Below, one piece after another: positions 8,147 to 17,096 of a stretch of 64,000 nucleotides of DNA. Within the stretch, counting starts at the first letter, position 1; the number at the start of each line of letters is the position of its first letter. The position numbers and the translations under genes were made by a program. The notes under the pieces are model-generated. The model was not told where the DNA came from. It worked only from the letters and a program-made list of their open reading frames with translations, and did not search any database. This stretch comes from Geoanaerobacter sp964528055 (GTDB taxonomy: Bacteria > Desulfobacterota > Desulfuromonadia > Geobacterales > DSM-12255), in NCBI GenBank assembly GCA_964528055.1, contig CAZGQM010000001.1, positions 62,001 through 126,000 on the forward strand. The letters are read 5' to 3'.

Positions 8147-9268
8147 ATGAAAGTGATAAGGGTCTCTGATGTTATCGGAATGATTAATAAAATTGCTCCG
8201 ATGCGCTTTGCGGAAGCTTGGGATAATCCTGGCCTGCAGGTTGGAGATCCCTCAGCAAAAACCGAGAGAATCATGATAGCGCTCGATGCCTGTCGGGACT
8301 CGGTCGAAGCAGCCATTGCTGAGCGCTGCACTCTACTGCTGACGCATCATCCACTGATCTTCACGCCTCTCAAAAGGGTGAGCAGTCAGGATCCGGAGGG
8401 TGCTCTGCTCCTACGTGCCATTGTGAATGGGCTTTCCATAGTGGCGCTACATACCAATTACGATATTGCTGCCGGTGGTGTGAATGATCTCCTGGCTGAG
8501 CGACTCGGGCTCTGTGTCACAGGTCCCCTGAAAGTTACCGGTTCAGAGGAGCTGGTAAAGCTGGTGGTATACGTGCCGCAAGGCCATGAAGAAACGGTGA
8601 CGGAAGAACTCTTTAAATTCAGCTCTGCCATTGGCAACTATTCAGACTGTTCTTTCAGGGTGGCTGGTACCGGTACCTTCCTCCCACGTTCAGGATCACA
8701 CCCATTTATTGGGGAGCAGGGAAAACGTGCCACGGTTGAGGAGTTTAGGGTAGAGGTTCTGCTGCGGCGTGAAGATCTGGATGCTGCTGTTTCTGCAATG
8801 AAGAAGGTTCATCCCTATGAAGAGCCTGCCTTTGACCTGTTCCAGCTGCACAATCGTGGGGAGGCCAGGGGGCTTGGAAGAATCGGCGAACTCCCGGATG
8901 AAACCACGCTTTCCGCATTTGCACGTACGGTCAAGGTCCGGCTAGAAGCAGGGTCAGTCCGTTTTGTAGGTGACGGCATTAGAAAGGTACGACGTGTCGC
9001 CGTTTGCGGCGGAAGTGGATCGTCACTCCTGATGGAGGCGCATTTCCGAGGAGCAGACGTACTTGTGACCGGTGACGTAAAATATCATGATGCTCGCGAG
9101 GCAGAAGCCCTGGGGCTTGCTATTATAGATGCAGGTCATTTTGCTACTGAGAGGTTGATTGTTTCCGGATTGGCTACCACTCTAGAACGGGAATTCAAAC
9201 GTCTTGGGGCTGGCATTGAGGTTATACCGTTTGCTGGTGAGCTGGATCCGTTTTCACATATTGGATAA
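8147..9268 (+). CDS. Nif3-like dinuclear metal center protein (YbgI/YqfO family)
   Basis: About 373 residues. The metal ligands are in LLLTHHPLIF, the HTNYD segment and the C-terminal DVKYHDAREAEALGLAIIDAGHFATE. Between the two Nif3 halves (about residues 130-240) is an inserted PII/YqfO-like alpha-beta domain (KLVVYVPQGHEETVTEELFK), as in Gram-positive YqfO. Often labelled GTP cyclohydrolase I type 2, but function is unsettled. The frame is open back through the tRNA; ATG 8147 is chosen because it follows the tRNA terminator and begins the family-conserved region. Confidence 0.85.
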   Translation: MKVIRVSDVIGMINKIAPMRFAEAWDNPGLQVGDPSAKTERIMIALDACRDSVEAAIAERCTLLLTHHPLIFTPLKRVSSQDPEGALLLRAIVNGLSIVALHTNYDIAAGGVNDLLAERLGLCVTGPLKVTGSEELVKLVVYVPQGHEETVTEELFKFSSAIGNYSDCSFRVAGTGTFLPRSGSHPFIGEQGKRATVEEFRVEVLLRREDLDAAVSAMKKVHPYEEPAFDLFQLHNRGEARGLGRIGELPDETTLSAFARTVKVRLEAGSVRFVGDGIRKVRRVAVCGGSGSSLLMEAHFRGADVLVTGDVKYHDAREAEALGLAIIDAGHFATERLIVSGLATTLEREFKRLGAGIEVIPFAGELDPFSHIG

Positions 9269-9389
9269 CAAACTGGATGAGTATGTACGAAATAATAGTC
9301 TGTTTAGTGGGCTGAATATATTTTCGTTGCGATGCTTTTCCTGTTTATAAGGGCTAGGGGTAAAACATACGTGGAAAGGGGAGTTGGCG

Positions 9390-10109
9390 GTGCGGAACAA
9401 ATTACAGACGCTTGACGAGCTGCAGCAGATCGATTTCAAGCTCGATGGGATTACGGGAGCCAGGAATGCCCTGCTGGCAGAGATGGATGCTCTTGACCAG
9501 AATGTGGCAGTCGCGCGCCAGGAGGCGCTGATGAAAGAGGCGGAATGTTCTGCTCTGGAGGTCGATAAGCAGGGGCTTGAGGAGACACTTGCTGCTGAGA
9601 CTGATAACATTGCCCGTTCCGAGGCGCGCCTTAAGGAGATCAAGACCCAGAAAGAGTACCTTGCAGTTTCGAAGGAGATCTCCATAGCGCGCAAGCTTAA
9701 GGCTGAAATGGAAGAGCAGCTGATTCAGAAGATCGGCAAGTTCGAGGAGCTTAAGGTGGATATCGCCGAGCAACAGGCAAACCTCTCCCTGCTCGAAGCG
9801 AATATATCCGACCAGAAGGCTGAAGTTCAGGTAAAAGTGGATTCCCTGGAACGTGAGCTCGCAGCGGACAAGGCGGCGCGTGAGGAGAAGACACGCATGC
9901 TTCCGCCTGCAGTGGTCAAGCGATATGGAACCCTTCGCGAAAATCGACGCGGCGTGGCGGTTGTGGAGGCACGTGATGGCAGTTGTCTCGGCTGCAATAT
10001 GAACCTTCCCCCGCAGCTCTACAATACCCTCTTTCGCGGCGAAGAGCTGATAACCTGCCCTCATTGCCAGAGGATGCTGGTTTTGAAGCAGCAATCTCAG
10101 GGAGAGTAG
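9390..10109 (+). CDS. Zinc-ribbon coiled-coil protein (zf-RING_7/DUF164 family)
   Basis: About 239 residues. Residues 1-165 form a long heptad-rich hairpin coiled coil. The C-terminus is a four-Cys zinc ribbon, CLGCN and CPHC, flanked by PPAVVKRYGTLRENRRGVAVVEA, the signature of this family (annotated C4-type zinc ribbon, e.g. HP0958/CdsZ-like). Proposed roles include RNA or nucleic acid binding. GTG 9390 lies 6 bases after GGGGAG; the upstream TTG 9384 would touch that ribosome site and is rejected. Confidence 0.82.
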   Translation: MRNKLQTLDELQQIDFKLDGITGARNALLAEMDALDQNVAVARQEALMKEAECSALEVDKQGLEETLAAETDNIARSEARLKEIKTQKEYLAVSKEISIARKLKAEMEEQLIQKIGKFEELKVDIAEQQANLSLLEANISDQKAEVQVKVDSLERELAADKAAREEKTRMLPPAVVKRYGTLRENRRGVAVVEARDGSCLGCNMNLPPQLYNTLFRGEELITCPHCQRMLVLKQQSQGE

Positions 10110-10160
10110 GCGCAGAGATGCGGCAAGGTAATCAGCTTCGGATGCAAGGAGCTGAAAGTG

Positions 10161-10181
10161 AAAAGCCAAAGATGGGCTTTT
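10161..10181 (+). terminator. Probable intrinsic terminator before rnpB
   Basis: AAAAGCC and GGCTTTT form a 7-bp stem with a 7-nt loop and a short T tail, 52 bases after the zinc-ribbon gene stop. The short U-tract makes it a moderate call. Confidence 0.55.
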
Positions 10182-10197
10182 GACGAAGCCACTAGAT

Positions 10198-10569
10198 TTG
10201 GTCGAAGTGGAACAGATGGCCGCCGCCTTTACAGGGGGAGGAAAGTCCGGGCTCCATAGGGCGTGGTGCTGGATAACGTCCAGCGGGGGTGACCCCAGGG
10301 ATAGTGCCACAGAGAGAAGTCCGCCCGTCAAGACGGGTAAGGGTGAAAGGGTGAGGTAAGAGCTCACCGGGTCCGGCGGTGACGTCGGATGCCAGGTAAA
10401 CCCCACCAGGAGCAAGGCCTAATAGGGAAGCGTCAAGGGTGGCCCGCCCATGCTTCCGGGTTGGCCGCTGGAGGCCGTCGGTAACGGCGGTCCTAGATGA
10501 ATGGTCATCACCTCTTCATGGGTAACCATGGAGGGGAACAGAACCCGGCTTATGGTCTGCTTCGGCCAA
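10198..10569 (+). ncRNA. rnpB: RNase P RNA, bacterial class A
   Basis: Catalytic RNA that matures tRNA 5' ends. P1 closes the molecule: TTGGTCGAAG (10198-10207) pairs with CTTCGGCCAA (10560-10569). The conserved P4 strands are present: GAGGAAAGTCCGGGCTCC near 10238 and ACAGAACCCGGCTTAT near 10539. The internal TAATAGGGAAGCG/GCCTAATAG region and the P10/11 AGTGCCACAGAGA segment also match bacterial RNase P RNA. Any ORFs across this stretch are spurious. Confidence 0.95.
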
Positions 10570-10580
10570 TTTCGATTCTT

Positions 10581-10619
10581 CCGGTCGGCTGTCCCGTTAA
10601 CTGCGGCATGGCCGACCGG
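10581..10619 (+). repeat. Strong hairpin between rnpB and the Cys-cluster gene
   Basis: The 9-bp perfect GC-rich arms CCGGTCGGC (10581-10589) and GCCGACCGG (10611-10619) enclose a 21-nt loop, 11 bases after rnpB. No T-tract follows, so it is a processing or termination stem at best, or a leader element of the next gene. Confidence 0.6.
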
Positions 10620-10641
10620 TGTATTGACTACTTGGTGTGCA

Positions 10642-11199
10642 GTGAAAGATGACGATACATGGCGACTGTCGGTTTCAGCTGCGACCGGCGAGTATGCGGA
10701 ACTGTCCATTCTGGCGAGGGGCCAGACTCAAGAGCTGCTCAGGCAGGTAATGGCCTGCAAGGCAGAATTGACGGCGATTTTCGAGCTGCTTAACGGTAAG
10801 GATATATGTAGCACCTGTCGAGGTGAGTGCTGCCGGGTCGGCAGATTCCACTTTACCGTGATCGATCTGTTGGCGTATCTGACAACCGATCGAGAGCTCT
10901 TCTCCCCTCGTTTTGGAGGGGGGGGCTGTCCATTCCTTGCTGATACTGGATGCATGATGGAGCCGGAGTACCGTCCATACAACTGTGTTACCTTTGTCTG
11001 TGACCGGATCGATATCGCAATGGATTCTATCATGAGAAGCAGGTATTCGGGTCTCTCCGATAGGCTTCTTCGTCTTTACGGAGATATTGAGCTTTTGTTC
11101 GGCAACCGTTTCATGTACGGATTGCTCAGCAACGGGGAGCGTTTTCTGGATGGGCGCTCTCCAGGGATCTTGCGGGGGGATAATGGCGACCATAAATGA
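10642..11199 (+). CDS. YkgJ-like cysteine cluster protein
   Basis: About 185 residues. The cysteine signature C-x2-C-x3-CC (CSTCRGECC) is followed by CPFLADTGC and RPYNC, the pattern of the CxxCxxCC (YkgJ) family, thought to bind zinc or an Fe-S cluster. Function unknown. The frame extends back into rnpB, so an internal start is needed: GTG 10642 with a weak TTGGTG upstream is used; TTG 10624 is the alternative. It overlaps the next gene by 17 bases. Confidence 0.65.
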   Translation: MKDDDTWRLSVSAATGEYAELSILARGQTQELLRQVMACKAELTAIFELLNGKDICSTCRGECCRVGRFHFTVIDLLAYLTTDRELFSPRFGGGGCPFLADTGCMMEPEYRPYNCVTFVCDRIDIAMDSIMRSRYSGLSDRLLRLYGDIELLFGNRFMYGLLSNGERFLDGRSPGILRGDNGDHK

Positions 11200-11536
11200 T
11201 CTCGTGCTGGTGCATGTTGATAATCGTCCGGGTTTCTTTGCCCGGGTCGAAGACATCTCTCCTGATGTTAAGCCTGGATGGTGGCAGGTTCGTCTGCTGG
11301 TTCTCACAATCCCTCTCCAGGTCTATACCTGGATTCTTGACTCCAGCCAGATAGATGGTGCCAGCTTTACCATGGGTGGGACCCCGATGATGCTGGAAAA
11401 GGTGGTGGCACCTCCGTCGCGTGAGCGATTGCAGCCCCACTCGTCAGCCGAGGAAAATGAAACAGGCTCTTCATCAGCCGCTTCTCCCGAAGCATCAGGT
11501 AAGGTGGTTTTTCTATCTGACCGTAAAAAGAAATGA
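11183..11536 (+). CDS. Conserved hypothetical protein
   Basis: About 117 residues, not recognised. The N-terminal half is a compact beta-rich segment (INDLVLVHVDNRPGFFARVEDISPDVKPGWWQVRLLVL) resembling a small SH3-like fold. It ends in a Ser/Glu-rich disordered tail and a KKK terminus. No signal peptide. Start chosen at ATG 11183 behind GCGGGGG; the reading frame overlaps the YkgJ-like gene, so the two are likely coupled. Confidence 0.6.
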   Translation: MATINDLVLVHVDNRPGFFARVEDISPDVKPGWWQVRLLVLTIPLQVYTWILDSSQIDGASFTMGGTPMMLEKVVAPPSRERLQPHSSAEENETGSSSAASPEASGKVVFLSDRKKK

Positions 11537-11680
11537 AATCTGCTTGAGTTGTCCCATAAAATCTGTTGATTGACACTGCTATACACGCCTGTTCAGACTC
11601 CTTTCTCGTTGAAGCTCCTTACTAATTCTAACTCATTGATATTTCGTCGATAAAAACCGGTTTTGGCTGCATTTTTTGCC

Positions 11681-11709
11681 TTGACAACCCCGGGGTGCGC
11701 TTGTATAGT
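11681..11709 (+). promoter_or_regulatory. Main sigma70 promoter of the dcw cluster
   Basis: TTGACA (11681-11686), a 17-base spacer and TATAGT (11704-11709), 55 bases before the mraZ start. No promoter of comparable quality is evident within the following genes down to ftsQ. Confidence 0.85.
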
Positions 11710-11720
11710 TTGACCACGAA

Positions 11721-11755
11721 GTGGTAAAGAGTGGCAAATTATGCCAATAAGTGGG
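11721..11755 (+). promoter_or_regulatory. Putative MraZ operator (GTGG direct repeats on a 10-bp register)
   Basis: GTGGT (11721-11725), GTGGC (11731-11735) and GTGGG (11751-11755) are direct repeats with starts exactly 10, then 20 bases apart; the skipped position holds ATGCC. MraZ of other bacteria binds tandem TGGG-type boxes at this spacing upstream of its own gene, so autoregulation of the operon is inferred. Confidence 0.65.
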
Positions 11756-11763
11756 CGATGAGC

Positions 11764-12237
11764 ATGTTCCTGGGTGAGTATACGGCAACAATCGATGGTA
11801 AGGGGAGGACCAGTATCCCGGTCCGCTTTCGAGATGTGCTTGTAGAAAAACATCTGGATGAGCGGGTCTTTATTACCAAGTGTGTTACCGATCTTGGCAA
11901 TGGTGAGCCATGTCGTGGGCTAAGTGTATACCCATACAAGGCTTTCCTGGCTCTTGCAGAGCGTCTTGACCAGGCGACTGGTTATACTGTTGCTCAGTTG
12001 AGCAGTATCAAGCGACTTATCCTCGCTCCAGCGGTTGAATGTGTTGCCGACAAGCAGGGACGGGTTCTTATCCCACCGACCCTCAGGAGCTATGCTGCTC
12101 TTGATCGCGATCTCGTGATGGTGGGCACCCAGAACAAGATCGAGATATGGGGACAGGAGACTTGGGCCACGGTGCTCGGGCAGTCTGAGAAGGATTATCT
12201 TGCAGCTGCCGAATTACTTGCCGTTCCGGGGATCTGA
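11764..12237 (+). CDS. mraZ: Transcriptional regulator MraZ
   Basis: About 157 residues, the usual MraZ size. Two SpoVT-AbrB-like halves are visible: MFLGEYTATIDGKGRTSIPVRFRD and ILAPAVECVADKQGRVLIPPTLRSYA, each with the conserved D-x-KGR/QGR-(x)-IP motif that makes up the DNA-binding ring. First gene of the dcw operon; in other bacteria it represses or modulates that operon. ATG 11764 gives the family's usual N-terminus; ATG 11758 is two codons upstream. rsmH begins 3 bases after the stop. Confidence 0.93.
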   Translation: MFLGEYTATIDGKGRTSIPVRFRDVLVEKHLDERVFITKCVTDLGNGEPCRGLSVYPYKAFLALAERLDQATGYTVAQLSSIKRLILAPAVECVADKQGRVLIPPTLRSYAALDRDLVMVGTQNKIEIWGQETWATVLGQSEKDYLAAAELLAVPGI

Positions 12238-12240
12238 TCT

Positions 12241-13185
12241 ATGGGATTTAGGCATTCCTCGGTAATGCCTGACGAGGTGATCCGATTCCTGGCTCCCCAT
12301 GCAGGCGGGGTCTACGTGGACGGGACCCTGGGAGGTGGCGGACATTCACGGCTTATTTTGGAGGCATCCTGCCCTTCAGGCCGATTGATCGGTTTTGACC
12401 AGGATGCTGACGCGATGCAGGCTGCGCAGGGCAATCTGGAAGAGTTCTCAGGGAGAGTCGATTTTGTAAGGCGAAATGTTGCAGATATTGCTGCAGCTCT
12501 CGCTGAGCTGGGAGTGGGAACCATAGACGGTTTGCTTCTTGACCTCGGGGTCTCGTCCTACCAGCTGGATACCGCTGAGAGAGGGTTCAGCTTCCAGCAA
12601 GATGCTCCCCTCGACATGAGGATGGACCGTACTTCTTCACCGACAGCTGCTGATATGGTTAATAGCCTATCTGTTGAAGAGCTGACACGGGTCATACAGG
12701 AATACGGGGAGGAACGCTGGGCAAAGCGGATAGCCACGCGGATAGTCGAGGCGAGGTGCATTGCCCCGTTGGAGAGTACAAAGCAGCTTGCCGACCTGGT
12801 GAGCCGGGCTATCCCCCGGAAAGCCTGGGAAGAACGGATTCATCCGGCGACTCGGACCTTTCAGGCTCTTAGGATTGCGGTAAATGATGAACTTGGCTGC
12901 CTCAGGCAGTGCCTGGAAGATGTAATGCCCCTTCTCAAAGTAGGAGGTAGGATTGTGGTGATCTCCTTTCATTCGCTCGAAGACCGGATCGTAAAGCATT
13001 TTTTCAAGGACCAGGCGACAGGCTGTCGCTGCCCAAAAGATTTCCCGTTTTGCGTTTGCGCTGGTGAACCGAAACTCAGGCTTCTAACAAGAAAAGCGGT
13101 CGTTGCAGCGCATGATGAGGTTTCTGCGAATCCCAGATCGCGTAGTGCCCGCCTCAGGGCGGGTGAAAAAATTCCACACGGGTGA
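12241..13185 (+). CDS. rsmH: 16S rRNA (cytosine(1402)-N(4))-methyltransferase RsmH
   Basis: 314 residues, full length. SAM-binding motif YVDGTLGGGGHSRLIL (residues 25-40), GFDQDADAM, LLLDLGVSSYQLD and the C-terminal RIVVISFHSLEDRIVKHFF are diagnostic of RsmH (MraW). Methylates N4 of C1402 in the ribosomal P site. Typical second gene of the dcw cluster, followed at once by ftsL. Confidence 0.97.
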   Translation: MGFRHSSVMPDEVIRFLAPHAGGVYVDGTLGGGGHSRLILEASCPSGRLIGFDQDADAMQAAQGNLEEFSGRVDFVRRNVADIAAALAELGVGTIDGLLLDLGVSSYQLDTAERGFSFQQDAPLDMRMDRTSSPTAADMVNSLSVEELTRVIQEYGEERWAKRIATRIVEARCIAPLESTKQLADLVSRAIPRKAWEERIHPATRTFQALRIAVNDELGCLRQCLEDVMPLLKVGGRIVVISFHSLEDRIVKHFFKDQATGCRCPKDFPFCVCAGEPKLRLLTRKAVVAAHDEVSANPRSRSARLRAGEKIPHG

Positions 13186-13189
13186 TATG

Positions 13190-13528
13190 ATGGCAAACGC
13201 TAAGTCGGCATATAGCAGGGTTGCAGCTCCCAGGCATCTCGAGGCGGTTTTTGAAGGAAAGCGAGAGATATCTCTCAAGGCGTTGCTGATAATTCTGCTG
13301 CTCCTTACCGGGGTTTCGATATTTCATGTCTGGTCGCGGGTGAAGATCATTGATCTCAATGTACAGCTTGGCGAATCCAGGAAGCAGTACAAGGATATGC
13401 AGCAGGATCAGAACCGTCTCAAACTGGAGGCCGCTTCCCTCAGAACACCTGCACGGATCGAGGCAGTAGCTCAACAGGAACTGGGACTTTCCCTGCCGAC
13501 TAACCAGCAGGTGGTAGTGGTGCGGTGA
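13190..13528 (+). CDS. ftsL: Cell division protein FtsL
   Basis: About 112 residues with a short cytoplasmic N-terminus, one transmembrane helix (ALLIILLLLTGVSIFHVW) and a periplasmic coiled coil (VQLGESRKQYKDMQQDQNRLKLE), then IEAVAQQELGLSLPTNQQ. That topology, and its place between rsmH and ftsI, identify FtsL, which joins FtsB and FtsQ and activates FtsWI. Two adjacent ATGs (13187, 13190) follow the rsmH stop; 13190 sits better after GGTGAT. Confidence 0.88.
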   Translation: MANAKSAYSRVAAPRHLEAVFEGKREISLKALLIILLLLTGVSIFHVWSRVKIIDLNVQLGESRKQYKDMQQDQNRLKLEAASLRTPARIEAVAQQELGLSLPTNQQVVVVR

Positions 13529-15519
13529 AGGACCGGCGTGAGAAATGGACCAGGGCCAGAATTAGGTTCATAGCCGTCCTCTTTGCCATCTTCTTTCTGG
13601 CAACTTCGGCTAGGGCATTCTATCTACAGATAATCAAACGGGAGCAGCTGGAGAAACGTGCTGAACGACAACATCAGAGAACCGTACAACTCACTCCTGC
13701 ACGGGGAACGATCTACGATTCCAATAATGCGGCACTGGCAGTTTCAGTGGAGATGGATTCATGCTTTGCAGAGCCAAGAAATATTGAGAATCCTCACCAG
13801 ACGGCCGTAATGCTTGCACCGCTCTTGCAGATGCCTTTAGCGCAGTTGGAGCAGAAGCTTACCGGCAGTAAAGGATTTGTCTGGTTGCAACGCCAGCTCC
13901 AGCCTGAGGTGGCAGCAAAGATCAAGAAACTGGAGCTTGAGGGGATTGCGTTCGTAAAGGAGACAAAGCGGTTTTATCCCAATCTGGATATGGCGGCAAG
14001 CGTCATTGGATTTACCGGAGTTGATCCGGAAGGGCTTGAGGGGATAGAGCGCAAATACAACTCGACGATACTTGGAAGCACAGGATATATGGTGACCGAA
14101 CGAGATGCGTTGGGTCGGGACATTTCAATGAAAGGTGCAGTGGTAAAGGCTTCTTCCAAGGGGCACAATGTCACGCTTACCATTGACAAGAATATTCAGT
14201 ACCTTGCCGAGAAGGAGCTTGCAAAGGCGGTGACCGACAGTGGTGCAAAGTCCGGAATTGCACTCGTGATGGAGCCACAGACCGGTAAAGTGCTTGCCAT
14301 GGCGAACTATCCGGGTTTCAACCCGAACATTCATCAGAAATACTCTCCATCAGTGCTGCGCAACCGTGCTATCTCAGACTCCTTCGAACCTGGTTCTACG
14401 TTTAAGGTATTCCTGATTGCGGCAGCCCTTGAAGAGAAAGCGGTTAATCCACGAGAAGCGTTTGATTGCGGGATGGGAGAGTACAGTATCGGTGGTCGGA
14501 CCATTCACGATACCCACAAACTCGGTAGAACAACGGTGAGTGATATCCTCAAGTATTCAAGTAATATTGGAGCTGCCAAGATCGGTGGCCGACTTGGTCA
14601 GGAGAGATTTTACCATTACCTGAAAGGTTTTGGATTCGGTGAGCGGAACGGGGTGGATCTTCCAGGCGAGGCCTCCGGGAACCTGCGGGATAATAGCCAG
14701 TGGTTTGCAGTTGACCTTGCGACGATCTCCTTTGGACAAGGTGTCACAGCAACGGCACTGCAGCTTGCATCTGCGATATCTGCGGTTGCAAACGGTGGTG
14801 TCCTGATGAAGCCCTATCTTGTTGAGAAAATTACCGATGCCGAGAACAATGTCATACGCCAGGTAACACCGGAAATCCGTAAGCGGGTGGTTTCTGAGGA
14901 GACAGCCAAGGCAGTCACATTGATGATGGAGGCGGTCACCGGAGAGGGAGGGACGGGAACCAATGCTGCAGTGGACGGTTATCGAGTTGCAGGAAAGACC
15001 GGAACCTCGCAGAAGGTAGATCCCATTACCCATGGCTATTCGGTGGACAAGCGTATAGCATCTTTTGTCGGATTCCTTCCGCTGGATAAACCTCGGCTCA
15101 CCATTCTTGTGGTGATTGACGAGCCAAAAACCAGTCCATACGGAGGTGTAGTGGCAGCCCCTGCTTTCAGTGCCATAGCCAGGCAGGCATTGTGCTACCT
15201 GAAGGCAACCCCGGATGGGACTGTCAAGAGTCGCAACGGGAAAGAGAAGGAGAGTGCAACCGCAAAGTCTCAGAACCCTGCGAACGAAGTTGAGGCAGTC
15301 GACCCTGCTGCCGAGGGAAGCATCGTGGAAGGGGGTGAAGGTCTGTCCATGCCTGATTTTCGAGGGAAGAGCATGCGTGAAGTACTGCGAGGGATGGAGA
15401 AAAGAAACCTGAATGTGCGGTTGATCGGCAGCGGACGCGCAGTAGAACAGAATCCACTTCCAGGTCGCAGGATAGGGCCAAATGACCAGGTGTGGGTAAA
15501 ATTCATGCCGTCGGCATGA
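13525..15519 (+). CDS. ftsI: Septal peptidoglycan transpeptidase FtsI (class B PBP) with a C-terminal PASTA domain
   Basis: 664 residues. One N-terminal membrane helix (about 12-32), a pedestal domain, then the transpeptidase with SxxK at Ser291 (EPGSTFK), SSN (SxN motif) and KTGTSQK (Lys491). Residues after about 595 form one PASTA domain (MPDFRGKSMREVLRGMEKRNLNV...), joined by a low-complexity linker. PASTA is absent from E. coli FtsI but common in delta-proteobacterial and Gram-positive homologues. GTG start overlaps the ftsL stop (GTGA). Confidence 0.95.
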   Translation: MKDRREKWTRARIRFIAVLFAIFFLATSARAFYLQIIKREQLEKRAERQHQRTVQLTPARGTIYDSNNAALAVSVEMDSCFAEPRNIENPHQTAVMLAPLLQMPLAQLEQKLTGSKGFVWLQRQLQPEVAAKIKKLELEGIAFVKETKRFYPNLDMAASVIGFTGVDPEGLEGIERKYNSTILGSTGYMVTERDALGRDISMKGAVVKASSKGHNVTLTIDKNIQYLAEKELAKAVTDSGAKSGIALVMEPQTGKVLAMANYPGFNPNIHQKYSPSVLRNRAISDSFEPGSTFKVFLIAAALEEKAVNPREAFDCGMGEYSIGGRTIHDTHKLGRTTVSDILKYSSNIGAAKIGGRLGQERFYHYLKGFGFGERNGVDLPGEASGNLRDNSQWFAVDLATISFGQGVTATALQLASAISAVANGGVLMKPYLVEKITDAENNVIRQVTPEIRKRVVSEETAKAVTLMMEAVTGEGGTGTNAAVDGYRVAGKTGTSQKVDPITHGYSVDKRIASFVGFLPLDKPRLTILVVIDEPKTSPYGGVVAAPAFSAIARQALCYLKATPDGTVKSRNGKEKESATAKSQNPANEVEAVDPAAEGSIVEGGEGLSMPDFRGKSMREVLRGMEKRNLNVRLIGSGRAVEQNPLPGRRIGPNDQVWVKFMPSA

Positions 15520-15559
15520 CACGAAAAAATGATGGGGATACAACATCCCGAGAGGGCAC

Positions 15560-17077
15560 ATGCTACTGAGTGACCTTATACAAACCGTCTCCCCGCTTTC
15601 AATAAGCGGTGGCAGCGACCGAGAGATCCAAGGGCTCTACTATGATTCGAGGATGGTCGAGCCTGGGGGTCTCTTTTTTGCTTTAAAGGGGGTAGCTGTT
15701 GACGGTCATCGTTATATAGATGCAGCTATAGAACGTGGGGCTGTCGCAGTTGTACTCGAGGAGCCAGGTTATGTGCACAATGCTGTTCCTTGCGTACTGG
15801 TAAGAGACGCACGCCATGCCATGGCTCACATGTCTGCAAGATTCTACGGAAATCCGACATCTGCGATTCCACTGATTGGGATCACCGGCACCAATGGCAA
15901 AACTACCACGACCTACCTGGTAGAAGCGATTTTGGAAAGCGCCGGTTATCCTCCAGCTGTTCTCGGCACAGTCAGCTACCGTTTCGGAGAAATTGTATTT
16001 CCTGCATCGCACACAACGCCGGAATCTTCTGACCTGCAGGGTCTGCTTCGACGCTTGGTTGACCTCGGTGCCGCCAGTGTTGTCATGGAGGTCTCCTCAC
16101 ATGCGCTGGAACAACGGCGGATTGACGGCTGTTGCTTCGACGTCGGGGTCTTCACTAACCTGACGCGTGACCATCTCGATTACCACGGAAGCATGGAAAA
16201 TTACCTTGAGGCAAAGCTCCGGCTGTTCAGGGAACTTCTCTCGCCGACTCCTGGTAAGCCCTGTCGCAAGGCAGTTATAAATATGGATGATGAACATGGG
16301 CCAACCGTAGCCGAGTCCGCGGCATGTCCGGTTATTACCTTTGGTGTTGAATACGCAGGGGATTTGAAGGCAGTGGATGTTCACTCATCCGTATCAGGGA
16401 TAACCGGAATCTTGGTTACGCCGAAAGGGGATATTCCGTTTGCATCCAGGTTGGTCGGTCGTTTCAACCTTTCGAATATCCTAGCAGCTGCATCGGTAGG
16501 ATATGCACTGGATCTTCCTCTTGAATCAATACGAGCAGGTATCGATGGCCATTGCACTGTGCCTGGGCGACTGGAAAAGGTAGATAACAGTCGGGGCATA
16601 TCAGTGTTTGTTGATTATGCCCACACAGGTGATGCGCTTGAGAATGTCCTTCAGACACTCAACGGTCTGAAAGGGGGGAGGATCATCACGGTGTTCGGCT
16701 GCGGAGGCGACCGGGACCGGGGTAAGAGGCCGATCATGGGCGAAGTGGCCGGAACCCTCTCAGACCTGGCGGTGGTGACATCCGACAACCCCCGGACGGA
16801 GGAGCCGAATGCAATAATCGGTGAGATCAAAGAAGGTCTCACTCATCTTGGGGTGAGGGAGTATGCCGTCTCAGATCTTCTTACGGGGTTTGCGGAGAAA
16901 GGATATGTCGTTATCCCGGACCGCAGAGAGGCGATACGGCTGGCGATCAGGGTTGCGAAAGTGGGTGATATTGTGCTCCTTGCCGGCAAGGGGCACGAGG
17001 ATTATCAGATCGTAGGTACGGTGAAACACCATTTTGATGATCGTGAAGAGGCTGCTGCAGCCCTTTCCGAACAGTAG
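15560..17077 (+). CDS. murE: UDP-MurNAc-tripeptide synthetase MurE
   Basis: 505 residues. Adds the third residue to UDP-MurNAc-L-Ala-D-Glu using ATP. Motifs: ATP-binding GITGTNGKTTTTYL, the central-domain VMEVSSHALEQRRIDG, and the C-terminal TSDNPRTEEP. The DNPR sequence is the recognition motif for meso-diaminopimelate, so the wall should be meso-DAP type. The start at 15560 lies 40 bases past ftsI. The murF frame is open across its end. Confidence 0.96.
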   Translation: MLLSDLIQTVSPLSISGGSDREIQGLYYDSRMVEPGGLFFALKGVAVDGHRYIDAAIERGAVAVVLEEPGYVHNAVPCVLVRDARHAMAHMSARFYGNPTSAIPLIGITGTNGKTTTTYLVEAILESAGYPPAVLGTVSYRFGEIVFPASHTTPESSDLQGLLRRLVDLGAASVVMEVSSHALEQRRIDGCCFDVGVFTNLTRDHLDYHGSMENYLEAKLRLFRELLSPTPGKPCRKAVINMDDEHGPTVAESAACPVITFGVEYAGDLKAVDVHSSVSGITGILVTPKGDIPFASRLVGRFNLSNILAAASVGYALDLPLESIRAGIDGHCTVPGRLEKVDNSRGISVFVDYAHTGDALENVLQTLNGLKGGRIITVFGCGGDRDRGKRPIMGEVAGTLSDLAVVTSDNPRTEEPNAIIGEIKEGLTHLGVREYAVSDLLTGFAEKGYVVIPDRREAIRLAIRVAKVGDIVLLAGKGHEDYQIVGTVKHHFDDREEAAAALSEQ

Positions 17078-17096
17078 TATGCAGTGGAGATCGACT

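Noticed and set aside
9402..10415. 337-codon minus-strand ORF
   Set aside because: Antisense to the zinc-ribbon gene and rnpB, with no recognisable domain or ribosome site.
10501..10641. Upstream part of the YkgJ-like frame
   Set aside because: It lies inside rnpB and the following hairpin; not coding.
14557..15561. 334-codon minus-strand ORF
   Set aside because: Antisense to ftsI, low-complexity, no start signal.
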